Source of the DNA: Fulvimonas sp. R45
GTDB lineage: Bacteria; Pseudomonadota; Gammaproteobacteria; Xanthomonadales; Rhodanobacteraceae
DNA length: 64,000 bases
Direction of reading: 5' to 3'
Assembly: GCF_030504985.1 (NCBI RefSeq)
Contig: NZ_JASERU010000005.1
Location: 207,036 to 271,035 of the forward strand
The stretch's first letter is position 1. Each line of letters begins with the position of its first letter. This document shows positions 8,337-16,268 of this stretch, piece by piece. Below the pieces are notes generated by a model. It was not told the DNA's origin. It saw only the letters and a program-made list of their open reading frames with translations, and made no database searches. The position numbers were made by a program, and so were the translations under genes.

Positions 8337-9824
8337 TTCCGATCCATCCGTCCAGCCAGCGGAATCGGCCACCGCCAGATAGGCTTCGGCGAGCCGGGTC
8401 GCGGCCCGCTTGAGGGCCGCCTCGGACACCCCCGCATAACTGAGCACCAGCGTGGCGTGGTCGGGCGGCGTCCGGTGGAAGCGCTCGGCGGAACGAATGC
8501 GCACGCCGCGCGCCAGCGCCTCGGCCACCAGGACCCCGGTGGCGCTGCACGGCAGCCGGGGCAGGCGCACGAAAAGCGACCCGCCCGCCACCGAGCCGCT
8601 CGCCTCCATGGCGCTGCCGAGGCGCGCCTGCAACGTGTCGTGCAGGGCCCGGTGGCGGGAAGCCAGGCGGTGCGCGATGCGCCGCAGGTCGCGCAGGTAC
8701 TGGCCGCTGGCGATGCACGCGGCGAGCACGTGCTGCTGCATCGACATGCTGCCGCGGTCGGCCAGCCACTTGACCGCCAGGAACCGTTCGCGCAACGGGC
8801 GCGGCACCAGCATGTAGCCCAGTTGCAGCGCCGGGAACATCGAACGCGCGAAGCTGCTCACGTGGATCACCCGGCCATGGCGGTCCAGCGACCACAACGG
8901 CGGGGTCGTGCACACGCCGAAGCGGTGCTCGCAATCGAAGTCGTCCTCCACCAGGCAGGCGTCTTGCGCATAGGCCCATTGCAGCAGGGCCCTGCGCCGC
9001 TCCTCGGGCATGACCGTGCCGGTCGGGAACTGGAACGACGGGGCCACGCTGACCAGCCGCACGCCGTCCAGCGCCTCCGCATTTCGGTCGATGTCCATGC
9101 CGTGCGGGCCCACCGGGCACGGCACGACCCGCGCCCCCATCGCCTCGTAGGTATGACGAACGCTCCAGTGGCAGGGATCCTCCACGCCGACGCCGTCGCC
9201 CTCGTCCAGCAGGACGCGGGCGATGAGGTCGCGCGCCTGCTGGGCCCCGCTGACGATCAGGATGTCATCCGGGTCGATCTCGATCGCCCGTTCCACGCCC
9301 AGGTAACCGGCCACGGCCCTGCGCAGCTCGATGGCGCCCTGCAGCTCGGGAAAGTCGGGCGCGTCGCGGCGGCGCAGCAGCGCCATCAGGTGATGCACCC
9401 AGGCCTTCAGGCTGCGCGGGTCGGACTTCACGCGGGGCTGCGCGAGATCGATCACCTCCCCTTCGGGGGCGGGCGGGTCGGCCGCTGGCCCGGTGGGCAG
9501 CACGGCCCGCCGGGCCAGGCGGGACAACCGTGGACCTTCCGGTATCCCGACCTGCTCCTCCACGGGCATCCCGTACGCGGGCGCGCCTGCGGGGCGCGCG
9601 CTCACGTAGGTGCCACTGCCGGACCGGGACGCCAGGTAGCCTTCGCTCTCCAGTTGGTCGTACGCCATCAGCACGACCGTGCGGGAGACCCCCAGGGCGA
9701 CCGCCATCGAGCGGCTTCCGGGCAGGCGCGCACCTGCCTGGAAGCGACCCGAGTCGATATCCCGCCGGATCGACCCGGCGATCCGGACATACATCGGTTC
9801 ACCGTCTTGCCGCCCGTCCGCCAT
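8289..9824 (-). CDS. MocR-type (GntR-aminotransferase) regulator lacking the PLP lysine
   Basis: A 511-residue fusion of a GntR winged helix (about residues 10-75, with R-D-I-SGRF and GSRSMAVALGVSR) and a fold-type I aminotransferase domain. This is the GabR/PdxR/MocR architecture, in which pyridoxal phosphate bound through an internal lysine acts as effector. At the place of the lysine (normally T-F-S-K-T), residues 323-329 read SSFARSM, with arginine 327; the codon is CGT on the minus strand. The conserved VEDDFDCEHR segment (normally EDDYD-EFR) is present. A Schiff base cannot form, so this may be a non-PLP or altered-ligand regulator. It is divergent from the hydrolase gene at 9992, a plausible target. 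Start ATG 9824 follows a GGGAG; other in-frame ATGs exist. Confidence 0.88.
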   Translation of the reverse strand: MADGRQDGEPMYVRIAGSIRRDIDSGRFQAGARLPGSRSMAVALGVSRTVVLMAYDQLESEGYLASRSGSGTYVSARPAGAPAYGMPVEEQVGIPEGPRLSRLARRAVLPTGPAADPPAPEGEVIDLAQPRVKSDPRSLKAWVHHLMALLRRRDAPDFPELQGAIELRRAVAGYLGVERAIEIDPDDILIVSGAQQARDLIARVLLDEGDGVGVEDPCHWSVRHTYEAMGARVVPCPVGPHGMDIDRNAEALDGVRLVSVAPSFQFPTGTVMPEERRRALLQWAYAQDACLVEDDFDCEHRFGVCTTPPLWSLDRHGRVIHVSSFARSMFPALQLGYMLVPRPLRERFLAVKWLADRGSMSMQQHVLAACIASGQYLRDLRRIAHRLASRHRALHDTLQARLGSAMEASGSVAGGSLFVRLPRLPCSATGVLVAEALARGVRIRSAERFHRTPPDHATLVLSYAGVSEAALKRAATRLAEAYLAVADSAGWTDGSESGGDVVAHADVRADR

Positions 9825-9991
9825 CCTGTCTCCCGGGGACGGATCGAAGTGGTCACATCGAAAAAGCCCGCGACCGGTCATTTACCGTCCTGCCTACCCT
9901 GAAGAATCATCATGCCACGGCAGGCAGGACGCCCACGTGCCCCCGCCGCCGCGACCGCCCGCTTCGGGCAGCCCAGCAAGGGAGAACACCA

Positions 9992-11692
9992 TTGAGCATT
10001 CCAAACGACACCGGGCGGCGCCCCCGGCGGCCCAGTGCGCCCGCCTTCGCCCTGATCCTGGCCATGGCAACCGGCGGGGCCCTGGCGCAAGGCGCCGCGG
10101 GACCGCTCCTGGGCCTCGCCGGCAACCACCAGGTCGACGACCACTCGACCGACCCGGCCTACGCCAGGTACTACCGGCAAACCGTGGACTGGGGCGGCTG
10201 CCCACCCTCGCTGTTCACCGACGGCAGCACCATCCAGTGCGCCCTGGTCACGGTGCCTGTCGATTGGTCCGACCCAAGCCGGGGCGACATCACCATCGGC
10301 ATCTCCCGGCCGCTCGATCCGCCGCCCCACGCCCGCCTGCTGCTGGTGAACACCGGCGGCCCGGACAACTCCAGCGCCTCCATGGCGGAGATGCTCGAGC
10401 AGTTGCAGCCGCAGGTCCAGGTCGACCACCTGGTGGTCGGCGTCGACCTGCGCGGCGTCAGCGACGGCCTCGGCACCCAGGTCAGCTGCGACTACGCGCC
10501 ACGCAGCGGCGCCGAGAACTTCATGGATGGCGACAGCCGCAACCCCACGGTCGAAAGCGTGCAGGCGCAGCAGGACTGGTGGAACCGCTCGATCGACGCC
10601 TGCCTGCGGCAGCACGCGACCTTCCTCAGGAACATCAACACGCCCAACCACGCGCGCGACCTGAACCTGGTGCGCGCCGTGCTGGGCTTCCCGCACGCCG
10701 ACCTGCTGGGCGTGTCCAGCGGCACCAGCCTCATGGCCTACGCCAGCCGCATGTTCCCTGACCGGTTCGAACGCGTGGCGCTCGACAGCAACATGGACTG
10801 GGTGCACCTGGACTGGCAGCGGCAGGCGTTGCGGCGGATGGCGATGGACCAGCTCAACCTGCAGCAGGCGTTCATCCCGTTCATCGCCCGGCATGACGAC
10901 CGCTTCCATATGGGCACTACCCCCGCGCAAGTCATGACCACCTTCCAGCGGATCTACGAGGCCACGTCCCAGCACCGCATGGGCAGCGTGACGCCGGACC
11001 AGGCGCTGGGTGCGCTGGACGGCACCGGCATGTGGGTCTTCTGGGACCTGCTCGTATCGCCGTCGCTGAGTGCGATGTCCACCGCGCTGGACGGGAACCC
11101 GGCCGACATCGCCAACGCCGAACAGATGGCCGCGATGACCTACGCCGACCTGCGCACCCAGTCGAGCTTCAACCCCATGGCCGACGTCCTCCAATGCAAC
11201 GACTCCGGCTCCACCGACCCGCGCAGCATCGCGCAGAAGATCAAGGACGTGCGCAGGTATTGGGCCATCGGCGCCTCCACCCTGGTGGACAAGTGCCAGC
11301 ACTGGCCGTGGCGGCCGGCGCTCGACCGCAAGCTGGAGTCGCGCACCAAGGTGCATGCCCTGATGGTGCAGAACGAGTTCGATCCGTCCACGCCCTACTC
11401 GGGGGCGCTCAAGGACCGGCGCGAGAACAGCCCCGCCGCGCGCATGGTGCTGGTCGACAACGCCGCCACCCACGCCGCCATGTTCGATGACAACGCCTGC
11501 ACTGCCAACGCCGAGTTCGCCTACCTGAACTTCGGCGCCATGCCGGCCAGGGACGTGATCTGCCAGGCCAAGCCGATGCACTCCTTCACCATGCAGGACA
11601 CCGTCACCTACGAATACGGCCACCCCGCGACGGGACCAGGGCTGCCGCCGGTGCCGGACATCCACCAGGTGAGCTGGGTGCTGGTGCCCTAG
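9992..11692 (+). CDS. Secreted alpha/beta hydrolase (tripeptidyl aminopeptidase-like)
   Basis: A 566-residue secreted protein. With a TTG start at 9992, which sits 8 bases after AGGGA, it begins with a basic n-region (RRPRR) and a hydrophobic stretch ending GGALAQG, a good signal peptide; no ATG gives one. The nucleophile elbow is GVSSGTS, the acid is in NEFDPSTPY and the histidine in NAATHAAMFDD, the SCO7095/TAP layout with a C-terminal lid domain. Such enzymes release N-terminal tripeptides or hydrolyse esters; the substrate is unknown. The gene is divergent from the MocR-type regulator, with 167 bases between starts. Confidence 0.8.
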   Translation: MSIPNDTGRRPRRPSAPAFALILAMATGGALAQGAAGPLLGLAGNHQVDDHSTDPAYARYYRQTVDWGGCPPSLFTDGSTIQCALVTVPVDWSDPSRGDITIGISRPLDPPPHARLLLVNTGGPDNSSASMAEMLEQLQPQVQVDHLVVGVDLRGVSDGLGTQVSCDYAPRSGAENFMDGDSRNPTVESVQAQQDWWNRSIDACLRQHATFLRNINTPNHARDLNLVRAVLGFPHADLLGVSSGTSLMAYASRMFPDRFERVALDSNMDWVHLDWQRQALRRMAMDQLNLQQAFIPFIARHDDRFHMGTTPAQVMTTFQRIYEATSQHRMGSVTPDQALGALDGTGMWVFWDLLVSPSLSAMSTALDGNPADIANAEQMAAMTYADLRTQSSFNPMADVLQCNDSGSTDPRSIAQKIKDVRRYWAIGASTLVDKCQHWPWRPALDRKLESRTKVHALMVQNEFDPSTPYSGALKDRRENSPAARMVLVDNAATHAAMFDDNACTANAEFAYLNFGAMPARDVICQAKPMHSFTMQDTVTYEYGHPATGPGLPPVPDIHQVSWVLVP

Positions 11693-11771
11693 CCTCGGTC
11701 GATGATGCAAGGCCGCGCCCGGCCGGAGCCAGAGTCGACCTGGAACCGCACTCTGGCCCTGGCCGAGGCGC

Positions 11772-12593
11772 CTACATCGGATGCGCCGCGGCGGGTGTGC
11801 CGTCGGACCAGGTGGCGACGCCGACCAGCAGCACCGACAGCGGTGGCAGCCTGGCGGCCTCGGCCTGGTGGTCCGCCGCATAGAACCAGTAGTTGCCGCC
11901 GAAGACGGGCGAGCCGGGCACGTTGGCGCCCCAATCGGCACCGTCCCTGAAGGGGACGTAGAACATGACGTGCGCCATGTCGTGGCCGCCATCGTCCGAC
12001 AGGTAGGAAGCTTTCGACATCATGTAGCACATGGCGCCCGGCTCCAGCGGCGGGATTTCCCCGCTGCGCAGGGCGGCTCCGATGCGCCGGGCGATCTCGG
12101 CGTCGGTGCGGCCGGCAAGCGTCATCGCGGTGCGGAGCCTGGCGATCGGGGTGACGCTGCGCGCGGCCTGCGGATTGTCGCAGCCAGCGGCACGGATCTT
12201 CGGGTTCCACCGCTCGGGCCAGTCGGGGGCGCCGCTGAAACTCCGCGCGACCCAGCAGACGAACCCGTTGGTGCCGGTGACGGCGGTTTCATAGCCGGTG
12301 CGGGTCAGGACCAGGACGGTCGCATCCCTGGAAACGGAACCGGGCGCGGCGCTCCTGGCCAGGGCGATCTCCCGGGCACGGTCCATCAGGTAGGCATCGA
12401 CGGGGGCCATGCGCGGATAGGCCTCGGCCGCACCCGCAACGGCGCTGGCGAAGGCGGACAGGGCCAGGGCCACGCATGCCGTCCGCCTGGCGGCAAGCCC
12501 GCCGATGGACTTCGCTCCCGCCGTTCTCCGCGCGGCCCGGACAGCGCCACCGTCGTCGTTGCCAGACAGGCCTGGGGATAGCGTCATATGCAT
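11772..12593 (-). CDS. Conserved secreted protein of unknown function
   Basis: A protein of up to 273 residues. A signal-peptide-like stretch (ACVALALSAFASAVAGAAEA) lies about 40 residues after ATG 12593, so the true start may be an alternative codon further in. The mature part has VLTRTGYETAVTGTNGF, CWVARSF, PGAMCYMMSKASYLSDD and WGANVPGSPVF, with several tryptophans and cysteines. I have the impression of a widespread uncharacterised family with these same motifs, but cannot name a domain. Probably periplasmic. It converges with the hydrolase gene. Confidence 0.7.
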   Translation of the reverse strand: MHMTLSPGLSGNDDGGAVRAARRTAGAKSIGGLAARRTACVALALSAFASAVAGAAEAYPRMAPVDAYLMDRAREIALARSAAPGSVSRDATVLVLTRTGYETAVTGTNGFVCWVARSFSGAPDWPERWNPKIRAAGCDNPQAARSVTPIARLRTAMTLAGRTDAEIARRIGAALRSGEIPPLEPGAMCYMMSKASYLSDDGGHDMAHVMFYVPFRDGADWGANVPGSPVFGGNYWFYAADHQAEAARLPPLSVLLVGVATWSDGTPAAAHPM

Positions 12594-12833
12594 GGTCGTA
12601 CCCGCCCGTGGAGCCGCTGCGCTGTTCGGTTCGTGATTCCGGTGCGCGTGCGCCACCTCGGCCGCGACGTGCCCCTCCCGACTGCTCATCCAAACGACGA
12701 GCGGGGCTTGCCGGGATCGACATCCCCGGGCAGCCCCATCTCGCGCGAGGGTTATCGCGTGCCGAGCGCCATGGGGGCATGGAGAAGCGCCGACCCGCGG
12801 TGTAACCGGCGACACGGAATGGCTGGACGCGAC

Positions 12834-12867
12834 ATGGCCCCGGCTGCCTGCAGGCAACCGGGGCCAT
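12834..12867 (-). terminator. Near-perfect 34-bp palindrome downstream of the XAC0095 gene
   Basis: Outer arms ATGGCCCCGG and CCGGGGCCAT enclose a second palindrome TGCCTGCAGGCA, with one unpaired base on each side. It lies 42 bases after the stop of the XAC0095-family gene within a 315-bp spacer (12594-12908). There is no T-run after it, so it is a weak intrinsic terminator at best and may be a transcript-stabilising or protein-binding hairpin. I see nothing else in the spacer. Confidence 0.4.
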
Positions 12868-12908
12868 GCATCAACGCACCGGACGCCGGCGTCGCGGCCG
12901 GCCGGCGC

Positions 12909-13667
12909 TCAAGGTCCCGCTGGAATGGCGCGTGGCCGCGGTACCTGGCCCGCCCGGGCCGCGGCCCATGGCGGAAGCCCCTTGCCGACGGCCGGACCGG
13001 GGACGGGGAAAGGCATCACCGTTCCGCCTGCATGCAGGCGGCGACCACGCGACGATGCGGTGTCGGGCAGGCATGCCGGCGGGGCATCGTGTGGCAGGTA
13101 GGTGGCCCGCTCCTCGCCCACCCTGGCGTGCGGGCCGCGCGCCGGCCCGAGCCGCTGCGACGTCACCTCGCGGACGATCGCGAACATGGCCCGCGCGTCG
13201 TTGAAGATGGCATGCCCCAGCATGGGCAGCGTCTGGCTCGTCAGCTCGGCGTCGTCGCTGGCCGTCACCACGTCGCCGTGCGCCGTGATCATTCCGATCA
13301 GCTGGTCCAGCCGGTCGACCTGGTCCAGGGTGACGCCGAACACATAGCGGCCACCCGCACCGCCAGGCACCGGCCCCGCGTTGCCGGGTTCCCCGTCCGC
13401 CGTGGACGCAGCCTCCTCTTGCCGCTGCGCCGGCCACGACATGTCGTCCAGCACCATCCCCAGCTGCTCCGCCAGCAGCTCCAGGCAGATCGCCACTTCG
13501 CCCATGTTGATCTCGGGGAGCCCCTCCAGACTCGCATCCGGCGTCCGCGGCTGCGCCAGATGCGACAGGAACTCGACATACTCGCGCACCCTCTTCAGCC
13601 GGAACTGGCTTTCCTCCGGCAGGAAATAGCCCATCGCATCCGGGTCTTCCGATTCGATCATCGACAT
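12909..13667 (-). CDS. XAC0095-family protein
   Basis: A 252-residue protein. The N-terminal part (DPDAMGYFLPEESQFRLKR, then YVEFLSHLAQPRT, INMGEVAICLELLAEQ and VLDDMSW) matches the XAC0095-like family of Xanthomonas relatives, which has no known function. A second alpha/beta segment from GGRYVFGVTLDQ to FAIVREVTSQRL follows. The last 65 residues are rich in Pro, Ala and Arg and may be an extension past the normal end. Start ATG 13667 has a strong GAGGAGG. It is divergent from the HTH gene at 13881. Confidence 0.75.
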   Translation of the reverse strand: MSMIESEDPDAMGYFLPEESQFRLKRVREYVEFLSHLAQPRTPDASLEGLPEINMGEVAICLELLAEQLGMVLDDMSWPAQRQEEAASTADGEPGNAGPVPGGAGGRYVFGVTLDQVDRLDQLIGMITAHGDVVTASDDAELTSQTLPMLGHAIFNDARAMFAIVREVTSQRLGPARGPHARVGEERATYLPHDAPPACLPDTASSRGRRLHAGGTVMPFPVPGPAVGKGLPPWAAARAGQVPRPRAIPAGP

Positions 13668-13746
13668 ATTCGCCTCCTCGTTCCATGAAGTGCCGTGTAC
13701 AAGCCCCGCCCTCGGCAAGGGCTCCTGTCCCCCGCTTTCCATGGCA

Positions 13747-13775
13747 ACAATGCAACTTGAACGTGGCAATGTCAA
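13747..13775 (-). promoter_or_regulatory. Possible sigma-70 promoter of the XAC0095 gene
   Basis: On the minus strand a perfect -35 hexamer TTGACA (13770-13775) is followed after 17 bases by CATTGT (13747-13752), a poor -10. It would give an 80-base leader for the XAC0095-family gene. The segment is AT-richer than its surroundings. Confidence 0.35.
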
Positions 13776-13880
13776 CAACCATAAATGGCCAGCACGCAAG
13801 CGCGCGTGCGCAACAATGGGCCGCACGTGCCGGGCACACCACACGCAGGCACACGGGACGACGCGACAACAGGAGTCTGG

Positions 13881-14240
13881 ATGGCCGCACCCTACGAGCA
13901 CTTCGCGGAACGCCTGCGAAAGGCGCTGGACCGGTCCGGTTTCGAGCAGGGACGCAGCAGGACAGGCGCGCTGGCCCAGCGCTACGCGGTATCGCGGGAA
14001 ACCGCGCGCAAATGGCTCACCGGCCTCGCCCTGCCCGAGCTTCCCCGCATCATCGAACTGGCCAAGGACTTCGACGTCAGCCTCGAATGGCTCGCCACCG
14101 GGCGAGGTGCCATGGCCCCGGGCGTCGGCGAAGCGGGCGCCACCTACCGCCGCCTGACCGACAACGAAGGCCACCTGCTCGACGTGTTCCGCAAGCTGCC
14201 CGAATCCAAGCGGCAGTTGCTGGTGAAGTTTCTTTCCTGA
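13881..14240 (+). CDS. Helix-turn-helix (XRE/CI-like) regulator
   Basis: A 119-residue DNA-binding protein. Residues 5-75 form a CI/Cro-type HTH: ERLRKALDRSGF, GALAQRYAVSRETARKWLTG, then the P-L-RIIELAKDFDVSLEWLATG ending typical of phage-like repressors. The rest ends with HLLDVFRKLPESKRQLLVKFLS, a motif common at the C-terminus of short repressor-like regulators. ATG 13881 is chosen for the AGGAG ten bases upstream. It is divergent from the XAC0095-family gene and could control it. Whether it comes from a phage cannot be told from this sequence. Confidence 0.82.
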   Translation: MAAPYEHFAERLRKALDRSGFEQGRSRTGALAQRYAVSRETARKWLTGLALPELPRIIELAKDFDVSLEWLATGRGAMAPGVGEAGATYRRLTDNEGHLLDVFRKLPESKRQLLVKFLS

Positions 14241-14399
14241 AAACGGCAGGGCGGCGCGATCACAACACGGGATAGCGCCGCCATCGCGATGGATTCATCG
14301 GCCGGCAGTCACGCAGCATGGGCGAAACAGAACATCCGCCCGCGAAAGCATCTTTGATGCCGCACGTCGAGCGGGCATCGAGCGAATCCGGCGACAAGC

Positions 14400-14441
14400 T
14401 TGCAGTCGACGGCAACGCGACCTAGAGTAAGGCATCCTTAC
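14400..14441 (+). promoter_or_regulatory. Promoter and operator of the AbrB/PIN toxin-antitoxin pair
   Basis: TTGCAG (14400-14405) and TAGAGT (14423-14428) are spaced by 17 bases, a good sigma-70 arrangement. A perfect palindrome GTAAGGCATCCTTAC (14427-14441) overlaps the end of the -10 and the expected start point, 16 bases before the antitoxin ATG. This is where an AbrB-type antitoxin would bind to repress its own operon. Confidence 0.6.
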
Positions 14442-14456
14442 ATCAGGCCTCGCCTC

Positions 14457-14774
14457 ATGCTCGCCAAGCTCACCAGCAAGAACCAGCTGACGCTGCCCAA
14501 GGCTGCGGTCGAGGCCGCCGGCAACGCCGAGTATTTCGAGGTGGAGGCGCGCGCCGGGCAACTGGTGCTGACGCCCGTGCGCATCCAGCGTGCCGATGCC
14601 GTGCGCGCCAAGCTCGCCGCGCTGGAGCTTGGCGACGAGGATCTCGCCGCGGCGGTCGCCTGGGCACGCCAGGCCGGCCCGACGCGCCGCGCCGCGCGTG
14701 TCGCGGAGCCGCGGGCCCGTTACGACACGAAACCGCCGCACCCAGGCAAGTCCGCGCCGCGGCGCAAGCCGTGA
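14457..14774 (+). CDS. AbrB/SpoVT-type antitoxin of a PIN toxin
   Basis: A 105-residue protein beginning MLAKLTSKNQLTLPKAAVEA, the swapped-hairpin AbrB/MazE DNA-binding domain, then YFEVEARAGQLVLTPVR. The second half is basic and low in complexity and should bind the toxin. It overlaps the toxin start by four bases (GTGA), the typical coupling of antitoxin and toxin. The promoter just upstream carries a palindrome suited to autoregulation. Confidence 0.85.
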   Translation: MLAKLTSKNQLTLPKAAVEAAGNAEYFEVEARAGQLVLTPVRIQRADAVRAKLAALELGDEDLAAAVAWARQAGPTRRAARVAEPRARYDTKPPHPGKSAPRRKP

Positions 14775-15208
14775 GCCCGCCCGCACGCGGCACGCCGCGC
14801 TGGGTACTCGACACCAACGTCGTGCTGTCGGCGCTGATCCGTCCCGGCGGCGTCAGCGGCCGGCTGCGCCTCGCCTGGCAGGCGGCCCTGTGCGTGCCGC
14901 TGGTCAGCCGTGCCACGGCCGCCGAGCTGATCCGCGTGCTCGCCTATCCCAGGTTCAAGCTGACACCCGACGAACAGCACGACCTCCTCGCCGACTACCT
15001 GCCGTGGACGGAGGCCTTCCGCATCCCCGAGTCGCCGCCCCGCACGCCGCCGTGCCGCGACCCGCACGACCTGCCGTTCCTGCAACTGGCGCTCGCCGCG
15101 AAAGCCGATGCGCTGGTCACCGGCGACGCCGACCTGCACGTGCTCGCACCGCTGCGCGGCCTCGCCATCCTCACGCCGGCGCAGGCGGTCGAGCGGTTGT
15201 CATCGTGA
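14771..15208 (+). CDS. PIN-domain toxin (COG1569-type)
   Basis: A 145-residue PIN-domain protein, a likely Mg-dependent ribonuclease toxin. Acidic residues sit where expected: D14 in VLDTNVVLSAL, E52 in AAELIRVL, D97/D100 in CRDPHDLPFL and D119 in VTGDADL. The wording RDPHDLPFLQLAL and ADALVTGDADL is characteristic of the PIN subfamily labelled putative toxin component. It starts with GTG inside the antitoxin stop. The target RNA is unknown. All catalytic acids are kept, so it is probably active. Confidence 0.88.
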   Translation: MSPPARGTPRWVLDTNVVLSALIRPGGVSGRLRLAWQAALCVPLVSRATAAELIRVLAYPRFKLTPDEQHDLLADYLPWTEAFRIPESPPRTPPCRDPHDLPFLQLALAAKADALVTGDADLHVLAPLRGLAILTPAQAVERLSS

Positions 15209-15261
15209 CCGTTCGACGGTGACCAGGCCATCCACCGTTTCGACATCCGGGGCAGCGTTTG

Positions 15262-16161
15262 TCATTGGCCGAATGTCGATTCGGCCCAAGATGGAATCCG
15301 GCAAGGGCGGGGAAGGTATTTGTCGTCGATGTCCGGACTCGCACAATGCCATGCCACGGCCTTGTCGCCACGCACTGCAATCGACATCACGTGACGACCG
15401 CGGAGGTGCTCGTCGACGGATGCGCCATCGAACTTCAGGATGATGCTTCCCTTGGCGACCTCGATTTCACTCGTGTGCAGGCCGGCCAGATGGACCGGTG
15501 GTGGCAGGCCCAGGGCCTCGTTGTCTTCAGGCAGGACACCGTTGTCGCGCAGATAGGTTTCGACCGCGGCTTTTTCCCCGGCAACGGATGACAAGGCCTC
15601 AGCCACCTGCTTGCGCGCCCCATCGGCCCGGTGAAACGAAACGGCGATCCACGCCAGCGGCAGCATCACGGCCGCCCCGCCCAGAGCCTGGAAAACCGGC
15701 CACCGAACCGCGCCCCGAGGTGCCGGCCTTTCATCGCCGACACGATCGGTCGAGCGCCACGCGTTTCCGCGCGCGGTGCCACAGCGTTCCGCAGGCGAAA
15801 GGGCGAGCATCATGCACGCCACAGCCACAAGCAGGAGAACACCACTGAGCCCCGTGAGCACCGAGACCAGCACCCAGAACGCTACCGGGCTTTCGTCACG
15901 GGTGAAGCAGACCACGTGCCGGGAATGTCGTCCCACCGCGCACGCCACGCCATCCAGACCCCTGGCAACGACGTAGGCATAGCCACCGACGAAAAATATC
16001 AGGCCCGCAAGCGCCATCACGAAATGCGACAGCTTCTTCAGGGCACCGCTTTCCGGAAAGAAACGGGCCCATGCGAGCCAGACGATCACACCGAGCGCGA
16101 AGACCAGGACCGCCGCGCAAAACGCCACATTCGAGTTCGCAAGACGCGTCCAATGCTCCAT
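15262..16161 (-). CDS. Polytopic membrane protein with C-terminal type IV pilin-like domain
   Basis: A 299-residue protein with three clear membrane helices (about residues 12-34, 44-66 and 93-121), a basic cytosolic loop, and a fourth helix (about 156-176) leading into QVAEALSSVAGEKAAVETYL. From that helix on, the sequence follows a type IV pilin: hydrophobic alpha-1 spine, Q-V-EAL-GEK-AV-Y helix, DNGVLP turn, beta strands, and a closing pair of cysteines (C273 in WHCAS, C287 in DDKYLPRPCR) as in the pilin D-region. No prepilin peptidase site with E5 precedes the spine, so it cannot be a normal fibre subunit. Function unknown; perhaps an inner-membrane protein borrowing the pilin fold as a periplasmic sensor or adaptor. 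Start ATG 16161 precedes MEHWTRLANSN. Confidence 0.75.
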   Translation of the reverse strand: MEHWTRLANSNVAFCAAVLVFALGVIVWLAWARFFPESGALKKLSHFVMALAGLIFFVGGYAYVVARGLDGVACAVGRHSRHVVCFTRDESPVAFWVLVSVLTGLSGVLLLVAVACMMLALSPAERCGTARGNAWRSTDRVGDERPAPRGAVRWPVFQALGGAAVMLPLAWIAVSFHRADGARKQVAEALSSVAGEKAAVETYLRDNGVLPEDNEALGLPPPVHLAGLHTSEIEVAKGSIILKFDGASVDEHLRGRHVMSIAVRGDKAVAWHCASPDIDDKYLPRPCRIPSWAESTFGQ

Positions 16162-16268
16162 GTGATGACCTCGAGCAGCCTTCGGCAAGGATAAAAGAAA
16201 ACGAAGGAAACGGGATGCGTCCAGCCAACATGATTCAATCGGAACCCATCCATCCGCCTGCCTGCTTC

